Source: Alopecurus myosuroides
Taxonomy: Eukaryota > Streptophyta > Magnoliopsida > Poales > Poaceae
DNA: 64,000 nucleotides
Direction: 5' to 3'
Assembly: GCA_028641055.1 (NCBI GenBank)
Contig: CM054063.1
Location: forward strand, 179,248,756 to 179,312,755
Shown here: one piece after another, positions 20,048 through 29,192 of the stretch
How positions within the stretch are numbered: position 1 is the stretch's first letter
How the letters are laid out: each line of letters starts with the position of its first letter
Translations under genes and position numbers: made by a program
Notes under the pieces: generated by a model
What the model saw: only the letters and a program-made list of their open reading frames with translations
Told to the model about the DNA's origin: nothing
Databases searched by the model: none

Positions 20048-20929
20048 CGCTACGAGCTCTATGACTGCCACCAAGGCCTCCTGCTTCTCGAACCGAGCGC
20101 GTCGCTCTCCAAGGCGATCCACCCCCGCCTCCTCGTCCTCGACCCGGCCACCCACCGCCGCGCTCTTCTCGCGCCTCCGCCGCGGGACACGGTGCCCGAC
20201 GACCGCCGATGGCACAGCTCCAGGTACTACATCGGCTCCGCGCTGCTCTCCCGCGCTCACCCCAGCAAGCTTTGCTTCAAGGTCGTCTGCTTCGCCATCG
20301 ACGGCGGGCACCCGCGCGTCTGGGTCGCGTCCTTCGACAACGACAAGTGCCGCTGGTGCGCACTCCCGCTGGCCAACAAGGTCGTGGTCGATTTCGACCC
20401 CTACTGGTTCGAGGCCCGCTGCGTACACGCTGCCGGGAAGATGTACTGGCACATCTGCCACTCCCGCCGCGTGCTCGTAATGGACCCCGTCACGCTGCAA
20501 TTCTCCTACCTGCCGGCGCCGGAGGCCCTGCCGAATGCCTGCAAGTTCCGCATCGGGGAGACGCCTGACAGGCGGCTGTGCCTCGGGACTGTGGAGGACC
20601 AGATGATGCAGATATGGGTGCGTGGCCAGACCAGGTATAGCGACAACGGCTGGGTTCTTGAGAGGGAGATGAGTCTTCGAAAGGTGTACGACATGGTGCC
20701 GAGCCTGCCCAGGGACATGGTCAGCAGGATTAAGAGCATCTATCTCACCGACATCGACGCCGGGCAGAAATGGAGGCTGTTCATCCAGATGTTGGGGTAC
20801 GGGCGCTACTCCTTCGATCTCAACACCGGCAAGCTGGAGCGCCTGGCCACGAAAGGTGGCAAGGAATACGGGGACCCCATCTGCGCCTACTTCCTGGCAT
20901 GGCCGCCGGCGTTCCTTGCTCAAGCCTAA
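20048..20929 (+). CDS. F-box protein of the grass-expanded type, 5' end missing
   Basis: A GC-rich frame of 293 codons is open from the gap edge to the stop at 20927-20929. It begins RYELYDCHQGLLLLEPS and continues with a typical F-box-associated region: LVLDPATHRRALLAPPPRDT, then HPSKLCFKVVCFAIDGG, CVHAAGKMYWHIC, MDPVTLQFSYLP, and a C-terminal RYSFDLNTGKLERL with YFLAWPPAFL. These proteins are substrate receptors of SCF ubiquitin ligases. The N-terminal F-box that binds SKP1 would lie in the gap, so its presence cannot be confirmed. No stop or frameshift is seen. It is the only host-type gene recognised in the window. Confidence 0.85.
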   Translation, partial: RYELYDCHQGLLLLEPSASLSKAIHPRLLVLDPATHRRALLAPPPRDTVPDDRRWHSSRYYIGSALLSRAHPSKLCFKVVCFAIDGGHPRVWVASFDNDKCRWCALPLANKVVVDFDPYWFEARCVHAAGKMYWHICHSRRVLVMDPVTLQFSYLPAPEALPNACKFRIGETPDRRLCLGTVEDQMMQIWVRGQTRYSDNGWVLEREMSLRKVYDMVPSLPRDMVSRIKSIYLTDIDAGQKWRLFIQMLGYGRYSFDLNTGKLERLATKGGKEYGDPICAYFLAWPPAFLAQA

Positions 20930-20946
20930 TGGCTGGATGGCTTCTG

Positions 20947-22635
20947 GTAAGTTTTAAGATCTTCTCTGCACCTTCTTGCCATTTTCTGTTCAGTGGTGTT
21001 GCCTCATAAAATGCTTACTTGTTCAGATCAAATGTTCTATGTGAATGAGATAACTAGTCTGTGGCATGCATATACGTCCTTTAGATTTACTAGGCTAATA
21101 GTGTCTGAATCACAACCGTATCCATTAGTTTCAAGATCTGCATTGTTCAAGATTTTTCCCATATGATTTTGCACAAAGCAGCAAGGAGTGAAAGGTTATT
21201 ATTCCAAATTAGAACTTTGTTTTGGTAGTTCTTATGGCAATTTTTCTCACTTCTGGTTGGTTAGTGATAATAAATAGTTTTTGTGCTCCCATCATCCTAC
21301 CCTGATCTGTTGTATTTCGCACTGTGATGCTTGCCAATTATAGCATCATAATTACCAATTGGTGTGTACATCAACCTGAAAGCACTTCATGGGTGATCCA
21401 ATGAAGTTTGGCGCCATCATGGTTGCATTATATCCCTTTCAAGTGACTTTGGTAGCACAGTTTTATTTAGCACACGGGAAGTAAAGTTTACACTAGCATA
21501 ATGTTCAATTGTTTAACTGTGTTATGTTTTAGTGCGCATTCCCCAAGATCTTCGACTTCTTGGTTTATGTTGAAGATAATATTATCCACAAATTTCTAGG
21601 AATTCACTATATCTGTTATGTTTAGTTGAAACTCTGCAACTAGACATACTAGGAATTCACTATATCTGTTATGTTTAGTTGAAAGTCCGCAACTAGACAT
21701 ATCTTAGCTTGTGTGCTTCCGGATACTGTATCTCAGAACAAATGCTCCAATGATGACTTGCATGGTTGCAAAACTTTTATGTTAGGTATCAGGGTCTTGA
21801 CTTTTATGTAACAGTAGCATGTAGGGGCTTGAGGTTCATTTGCTTCTGATCTGCATAACGGCAGCGGTTATATGTGATCAGCATGGTTTACGGTTGCGGC
21901 ATATATATTAGCCCTGACTTTTATTAACAATGTGTGTGCTTTCATTTTATTATTTTCCCATGAGAATTGTGGGCAGATAGATATAATATGTAAAATGTAG
22001 GTGAAGACTTGACATGGTTTAAATACTAAGATGAATGGATCAAATATTGCTAGGTATTATGCAATGTAACTCAGAACAGAATTGCTGTAAAAATAGCTGA
22101 AAATGACCATAAGCCACCACATCTTAGATTTTACCTTCATGTTCTTTTCTTTTATTACTTTGACCTGTTTTGGTGGTGGGTTGGGTGAAGGTCGTTATAT
22201 TCAATCTAAGATCTGCAGTGCGATAACCAGTGTCCCCTTTGCATTGCCTTATCTTTAGAATTGAGACCAATGTGCCTTTGAAGTCTGAAAACATCTTGTG
22301 CTATTTACATACTAGTTTGTTTGGGGACTTGGAGTACGTATACCTACACATAGTTCTTAATATGTTTTTGAACTTCAAAGAGTAACAACAAAAAGTCCTT
22401 AGAAGAAACAAGTTCAACTGATTTTGTAAAATCTTGATCTCTCAATTTTTTTTTTCTGTGTTAAGGGACTGGATATTGGTGGCAGTTTCAAATTTTATAC
22501 GTCATGCACAACCATGGTTTAATCTTTCGGTACTTCTGTCTACAAAGCTCCTGGCAAATTGTTCCTCTCATTTGCTCACAAAATTCAAGAATTTGGAATC
22601 ACTTAACTGATTATTCTGTCATTCCAATAATACAG
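20947..22635 (+). other. Intron in the 3' untranslated region of the F-box gene
   Basis: Seventeen bases after the stop codon is a strong donor (CTTCTG|GTAAGT). A matching acceptor (AATAATACAG|GGTTGATG) is at 22635. The 1.69 kb between is AT-rich without coding sequence. Grass F-box genes of this type often carry a 3'-UTR intron. The splice call is by eye. Confidence 0.5.
21596..21701. repeat. Tandem duplication, 2 x 53 bp
   Basis: CTAGGAATTCACTATATCTG starts at 21596 and again at 21649, with the following bases repeated apart from two changes. It lies inside the presumed 3'-UTR intron. Confidence 0.85.
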
Positions 22636-23220
22636 GGTTGATGACTACCGACCATGTACTGAAGACTGAGGTGTCAGCTTATCTTTTGCTCGAAGTCAGT
22701 TCACATCCCTTCATTCTGGCCACGGTCTACCGTGATCTAGCCTCCATTCAGCACATGGGGAAGCTCTGACTAACTTATTCTGTATGAGACGATGAGGCTG
22801 TTTAAGCAATGCTGATGCCTTTGGATTGTATGATGTTCTGGACTTCTGGAGACAGCGATAAACAAGACATTGTGGTGACCTTTCATGCTTTTTGCTCATT
22901 GCGAGTAACATTCATCGTATATTCACTAGGCATTCAGCCACATGCTTGGTAGTTTGTGCGTGCTGTGAGTGTGATATGGTATCTTTAATTTGGATGTGCA
23001 GCGGCAGTTCACCTGCTTGAATCTGTCTAAAGTCTGAACTCCGCCGCATCTGCCCTGTCTTCTGCAGATAGCTAGTAAGGCCTTGTTTTGCAGGAGTATT
23101 TTGTGGTGTACCGGTGTGTAGGAGTATATCCCAGGGGTTTGGGTGAAAACACTCCTCACACCTCATCCTCTTCCCCCATGCCAATTGAAATCCCCCATCG
23201 GCCACAACCAACTCACGTGC
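22636..23220 (+). other. Presumed 3' untranslated exon of the F-box gene
   Basis: Starts at the acceptor with GGTTGATGACTACCGACC and has mixed base composition with no ORF of note. The polyadenylation point is not evident. The right boundary is approximate, set where the sequence becomes AT-rich. Confidence 0.35.
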
Positions 23221-24472
23221 TTTGGCACATGAGATTAGCCACCTTGTGTTTTCTAAACACTTGAGAACACAATTTTCAATACTACTTTAAATTCGAAGTA
23301 TATCAACGGTAAAAATCTGATCTTTTCACATCACTTGAGCACACAGTTTCAACAGTAATATAAATGCCTTGTTTATGTCATAGGAACAAGATCATCTCAT
23401 ATGTTATTACAAAATTATTTTATCAGAAGCAAGATTATCTCATCAGTTAATATCTCACGCGCATCATTACATGACAAGAAATATCATCACATGAACAAGA
23501 TCGTCCAAGGAACAAGATCATCTCATCTGTTAACATCTCAACACATTGTTACATGACCAGAACATATCGTCATTTTATCAAAAGATGATTTTGGTAAGAA
23601 CTTGAAAGCTTGCTTCACCACAAGACATTTTAGATAGCAGCAATCAAACTAGACAAGAAGAAACAGTTCGGGGCATATGCAAGTATTGGAAACATAAACT
23701 CATGCTGACATTCTTGTCGTAAAACAGGAAGCACCAAATTACAGCCCCACAAGTTATAGGACAGAAGTTCCCATCAAATCACTACCGACAGAACAAAAAA
23801 AATGCAGGGATTTTCCCAAGAAACTAATGGTGTCCATGTTTTCTAGGAATAATCAGCCCATGCCAACAAGGTCAAGTTACAGATCAAAAAATATATCTTT
23901 GTCAGGAGATGGAATCTCAAACTAATTAGTTTGGATACAACTATATAACACATCCAAGAAACTCATACAATTCCACAAGCTTATAAGATACAAAAAACAT
24001 TTTGTATGACATAAAATTTAACTTTTTAACGGTATATAACAGATCATGATTTCTAAATCATCCAGCTATTTATCCTAGGGACAAGAGAAAAAATGCAGCT
24101 TAAATTGTACATTAATGCAACACAATATTTAAAACTTATCACTTTATGCAGGCAGATTAAATCACCTGATACTCATAGAGATGTGCCCTGGTCAGCTATC
24201 AAGAGTTATCTGATGTCACACATTACTACTTGGCACTTGCAACTTTCTCGCTAAGTTGCTATATAAACAATTTCTAGCGAAGCTACCTAGATACTGCTAG
24301 CACACAGACACGACTATTTTGACAGATACATATGACAAATAAAGAGCATAATAAACACAAAAATAAAGAATAAATTCTAGTTCTGAATTTCTACAATGCA
24401 GTCAACAACAAGGATCAAATAGGGTAATGATTTTTAAGATTAAACACTACTCGACATGTTACATAATGCAAA
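23221..24472. other. AT-rich intergenic stretch, no gene seen
   Basis: No supported coding sequence. Between about 23388 and 23580 a roughly 120-base phrase (AACAAGATCATCTCAT...GTTAA.ATCTCA...ACATGAC.AGAA) occurs twice in diverged form. Nothing else was recognised. Confidence 0.4.
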
Positions 24473-24479
24473 TTAAGAA

Positions 24480-24700
24480 TAACAGAAGGGCAATATCGTA
24501 CCACATGTTAACTTAGATATCTCTACGCGGAGCCATTTGATAGCAGTTCCATCTTTATCAGCAGCAAGGTTCACAAAAATCTCACGATTGGCAATATTTT
24601 TGAAGACCTCCAAGGCCGGGATCTTTTCATCATATGTAACGCATTCCACTATTTTCAATGCATCCATACATCGGCCGATCGTGAAGTCATATTCACATTT
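24480..24700 (-). other. Possible exon fragment of unknown gene fused to a LINE remnant
   Basis: On the minus strand the frame reads TIGRCMDALKIVECVTYDEK and continues PALEVFKNIANREIFVN, then ends at a donor-like ATGTG|GTACGATATT. The helical character is reminiscent of an armadillo-type repeat, but I do not recognise the protein. It is in frame with the LINE segment to its right. Either the LINE inserted into an exon or the fusion is accidental. Confidence 0.25.
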
Positions 24701-24986
24701 AGCATTACAGGGTTTTCTATGATGGATAGGCACCGCAAGGTACTTAAAAGGTAAAGAGCCCGATTTGCAACCAAAGTTTTGCTTATACTTCTCCACAACC
24801 TCCTTTGCCTTCCCAAAACAAAAAATCTCGCTTTTATGGAAAAAAAATTAAGGTCTCACGGCTCCTCAAAGACACATAAAATTAGTTCTATATTGACTTT
24901 TTTGCAAATTGTTCTCAATAAACAAGATGGTACCATCGACATATTGTAAAATAGAAACACTTCCCTCAAATAGATGAGGGATGTGA
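24701..24986 (-). mobile_element. LINE (non-LTR retrotransposon) reverse-transcriptase fragment, 3' part
   Basis: Minus strand: LFEGSVSILQYVDGTILFIE, the RT active-site block in which plant LINEs have 'YADDT'; here it reads YVDGT, so the catalytic pair is lost. Further on, FGCKSGSLPFKYLAVPIHHR matches the conserved LINE segment after the RT fingers. Frame changes lie between. The 5' continuation is at 39672-40090, beyond a family D gypsy and a Sirevirus. Confidence 0.8.
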
Positions 24987-25474
24987 TGTGGGGGTGCCCA
25001 GAAGATCCCCCACGGTGGGCCTACCAGGTGCGACCCACCGACAGGTACTCTAGACAAATCTTCGAGTTCAAGAGCCCAAGCCCATTACGGGTCCAAGACG
25101 GAGCCAGTACACGGAAAGACTTGCTCGGAAAGCTAGGGTAGGATAGAACCGACTCGGGGTCGAGTCCTACTCATGTACAAGTCCTGAGACCCGACTCTCC
25201 ATAAGGGCCAGGAGAAGGTCATAGATAGACAAGCAACCCTAGATCAGATACGTGCCAGATCCAATCTGCGCCGCATCCCATGTAACCCGTTTGATCCCGC
25301 CGGAATAACAATGAGAGAAGCAGGAGACGGGGTGTTATCTTTTTCGAAGAGCCCCGAAAACCTGGGTAAACCTTGTCATTTGTGCCATGTCTAGACGTGT
25401 AGTCCACCATCGTCTTTTCCCTTACGAAACCCTGGGTCCCTAACCATGGGGTTTATTGAGGTACCATCCTCTTA
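24987..25474 (+). mobile_element. 5' LTR of gypsy family D
   Basis: Starts TGTGGGGGTGCCCAGAAG and ends just before a primer-binding-site-like ATCGGCACCGTCTGTGGGAA (from 25475), the form used by Tat-type plant gypsy elements with two changes. The LTR sits within the LINE. No second LTR is present, because the right side of the element is missing. Confidence 0.65.
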
Positions 25475-25838
25475 ATCGGCACCGTCTGTGGGAATCTGGG
25501 GCGCGGGAACCGAGGCTTCTTCGGCCTCATCCTCTTTGAATGGAGACTCGCCGATATGGGTGGACTCGATTCGTTTCGGTTCCGTCGACTTCACCGAGCA
25601 CTCACCAGCATTGCGCCCAGTATTCGGCTCCACCGATAAAAGCATCAACCTCACGTTTGGTGACCTGAACTTCCGCGCGAGTCGCGTGGGAGTCTTACGT
25701 CTTGAAGACTCGCCTTATCCCCAAGCGACGAAGTAGATTGCGCCAACAACGCCCTCGGAGGTCCAGCCACTACAACTCGTGAGAAAACGAGATTTCGTCC
25801 ACTCATATGCCATCCACCCTCACCTTCACTTCATCGCA

Positions 25839-27771
25839 ATGGTCAAGCGGTCCAAGCACACCGATGTAGGCAGCGAAAGCGATAGTGAAGACTCGACCGA
25901 TCCGGGCCAAGAAGAAGACGCGACCGACGACGGGCGGTCAGAGACGTCCAGGAACCCGAAAGAGACCCGTAGAAGTCCCCGCCACCCCGAATATAGAGAC
26001 TCGAGAGATGACGGGGAGGGACTCGACGGGCCCGCTTGATCCATCGATTTTGGGTCCGCAACCAGGAGCAAAAAAGAACAAGGACGGCCGCCCCATGGTA
26101 CACGTGTCGGCTGAAACAATGGATCTAGTCACAACACTAGTCGAGCAAGGCCGCCCCCCTCCCAAAGGACGCCACATCAGAGGAGTGGGCGGCTTACCGC
26201 TACATGCTAAGCAAGCAGAGAAATAAACTAAACAAGATACAAGAGACTTGGATAGCGCGCACCACATAGAAAAAGGCACAGTCGAAGTCATAGGAGAGGG
26301 AGTGCAAAAATCACCCCCCCTCAGCGACGGCCCCGCACCAAAAACATAACTGCAAACGCCATGGAGGACACACATAGGGGACTCGACCTCGAGCAAACCC
26401 CCCCTCCCAAGACGAACAATTCCCCAGGGAAAATAGTACCCAGGACTCCGCAGGAAAGGCTATTATAGGCGCAGACATATCTGATGTCTATCAAGCCAAC
26501 GCCAGACGACCCGCGCGAAGAGATCCATGATGAAATACTGCAAGGTCTAAACATTGTGAGCGCGGAACTCGGAGGACAACCCTCCACTCGAGCATCAGTC
26601 ATACCCGCTGAAGCATTAGCTCACAAAACAAAGATTGAGCCAACTCGCTTGCCACGCTACGAGAAGGACCCGGAGGACATGCACAACAAGATCACATAAA
26701 ACAAGGTGGACAGACTATGCAGAGAACGAGCCGCATAAGACACGCAACAATGAGCCAGCGGGACTCGATGAAAACACTTGAGATAGGACTCTCCCGATAC
26801 AGACGAGGAAGAACTCTGTGGACCACCCTATTTTACTCGTGATTCAAACTAAGGACTGAAAACCCCAAGTATGACGGCGTCTAGTAACCTGAAGCTTGGC
26901 TTGATGATTACCTGACTACCGTGAGGTTCCAGAAGTGCAACCAAACCACAACAATGCAGTACATACAACTGTAGCTCATCTACAACTGCCAGGAAGACTT
27001 TGAGTATGAATTTTTCCAGAGCTTTAAGTCTACTTGCAAGCAACCAGCAGCAGTCGGGCAGCTAAAGGCATGCAAACAACAAGCAGATGAGAATATCTGC
27101 AAGTACATCCAGCGGTGGACTATATTAAAGAATATCACAAAGGACATCTCAACGGAAACAAGAGTCTCCAGTTTTAAATATGGACTCCGTCGAGTGGACG
27201 TGAAACAACACATTGGTCGAGTCCAGGTCAAAACAGTGAGCGACCTCATGGAGATAGCCGATAGCTGGGCTGATGGCGAGGAGTCAGTACACAACGCTCC
27301 CCACACTCACCTGAATATGATGGCGTAGACACCCAATACACAAACAAGGGTGGCAGAAGATACATCCGCGACACGGGACGACAAAGGAAGCGCGAGAATC
27401 ACGGCTTTGAAAAGATGGAAACCAAGATGGTAGAAGCAGAATTTCCAAGGAGCCGCAGCAATTAATACCGCAGGCAAGGACGCGATCCAGCACGCCGACA
27501 AGGTCGCGAACACGGACGAGAACAAAGATAAGAGTGGAATCCGCGAAAAATTCGCGTAGATGGGCACCCATGTCAATCGAGAAGCAACTCGAGGGACCTT
27601 GTACAAACCACATGTGCACGGAGGACAACAACAGTGCCCGCAAATCAAGCCACAAGCTGAAAGACTGTCGCAGGTTTCAACTCCTCATCGAAGCATCATA
27701 CAGAAAGATGTGGGAAGCACATCAGGCAGGTTTCCCCGTTGTGCCAGGAGCGTTGGCAATAGGCTCACCAC
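25839..27771 (+). pseudogene. Gag of gypsy family D, decayed and truncated
   Basis: Begins MVKRSKHTDVGSESDSED and shifts frame repeatedly with many stops. The capsid-like block at about 26868-27330 shows PEAWLDDYLTTVRFQKCNQT and KYIQRWTILKNITK. Near 27580-27680 a spacer 'EGPCTNHMC...KLKDCRRF' resembles the gag C-terminus. It is cut at 27771 by the Sirevirus. The part to the right of the Sirevirus is LINE, not gypsy, so the element was already truncated when the Sirevirus landed. Confidence 0.6.
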
Positions 27772-29140
27772 TGAAAGATCATCGTCCGTTTTGGTAATTA
27801 TATGACAACATAATTGTTGGATCTAATGTTTGTTCAAATGATGAAAATGCCCAGGTTATTAGGTTCACTATATCTATGGGGCTAATGCTTGATATATTCG
27901 AAAAGTGCTAAGAGAAAGGATGCCAGGGAGCCAAAATATGCAGGGGCGGAAGCTCCGGTGAACCCACCGGAGGCTCCGGTAAACCCACCGGAGGCTCCGG
28001 TGAATCCACCGGAGGCTCAGCCCGCTGCTGCCACTCAGCCTATGAGCAAATAGGCTCCGGTGTGCATCCGGTGGTCCCTCCGCTAAAATGCCCTTCTGTT
28101 GGAAAGTGGCGGAGGTTCCACCGGAGGCTCCGGTGGACATCCGGTGGCCCCCTGGCCCTAGGGCAAATGGACTCCGGTGAAGGGTCCGGTGCTAGCTCCG
28201 CTTGGCACCCCTTCTGTTGGAAAGTGGCGGAGGTTCCACCGGAGCCTCCGGTGCGGGTCCGGTGGGCGGAACCTCCGCTCGATCCACCGGAGCCTCCGGC
28301 CTCCTCAGCAGCGCGCAAAGGATAAGGCACTGCGCAACTGCGCAGTGCAAAGAAGACCCACCGGAGCCTCCGGTGAAACCACCGGAGCCTCCGGTGCTCT
28401 GGACTGCAAACGGCTACTTCGTGGCCAAGAGTATAAATACCCCTTCACCTACCTCATAAATGCCAAGCTTTTCCCACTCTCTCTCCTAGCCATTAATGAA
28501 AGCTTCAACCTCTTAGATCTCCCTCTCCGTCCACCCAATCACTCCCAAACTTGGTGGAGAGCTAGAGGAGACCTAGATCCACACTTCCACCAAAGGAATC
28601 TCAAATCCATCCACCACAACCTAGTAGATCTAGAATCCTACTTGAGGCCTAGAAACCTTAGTAGATCTCGTGCTTGTAGTTTCCACCTTGTTGCAAGAAG
28701 CTACGGATTGCTTGAGAGCCTCCATCCTTGTGGAGTGACCTCAAGCCCTTGTAAAGGTTTGGTCAACGCCTTCAAGTCGACCTCATAGTGGAAACGAGCA
28801 TCTCCCTCAACGGAGAAGCTCAAGGAGAACAAGGTGTGCACAACCGTGCTATTGAGGAGCGCCTAGGTGGCTCCCCACCTCTCCAACGTAGACGTACTTC
28901 TCTTTGAGAAGGAACTACGGTGAAACATATCCTTGTCTCCTTGTTTACACTTGTTGTTTGCTTTACTACCTTACGCTTTACTTCCGTTGCGCATACTACT
29001 CTCTTCACATAGGTTGTTCACTTAGTTGCACATCTAGAGAATCGTATCTTATCTTACTAAGCCCCTTAAAAGGAAAAGAAAAGAAAAATTGGTAGTCAAC
29101 CTATTCACCCCCCCCTCTAGTTGACCATAGTGCACTTTCA
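27772..29140 (+). mobile_element. 5' LTR of the Sirevirus-like element
   Basis: TGAAAGATCATC...GTGCACTTTCA, 1369 bp. The U3 region (27950-28400) holds at least ten palindromic CCGGAGGCTCCGG/CCGGAGCCTCCGG units. A TATA box (TATAAATA, 28432-28439) follows them, then a transcribed leader with CTCTCTCC runs. Proteins read across the palindrome region are repeat artefacts. Confidence 0.92.
28432..28439 (+). promoter_or_regulatory. TATA box of the Sirevirus LTR (repeated at 38958-38965)
   Basis: TATAAATA lies directly after the palindrome cluster and before the presumed R region. The same box is in the 3' LTR, from which it could drive flanking sequence at 39.7 kb. Confidence 0.65.
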
Positions 29141-29142
29141 AT

Positions 29143-29154
29143 TGGTATCAGAGC
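29143..29154 (+). promoter_or_regulatory. Primer-binding site (tRNA-Met type)
   Basis: TGGTATCAGAGC lies two bases after the LTR. It is complementary to the 3' end of initiator tRNA-Met, the usual primer of plant Ty1/copia elements. Confidence 0.9.
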
Positions 29155-29192
29155 CTCGGCTCTTACTAAGGGCTTAACCGCCTAAGAGTACA

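Noticed and set aside
28040..28788. Several frames across the Sirevirus LTR, including one of 203 aa
   Set aside because: They read the CCGGAG/CTCCGG palindromes and LTR leader; identical frames occur in both LTRs. Not protein genes.
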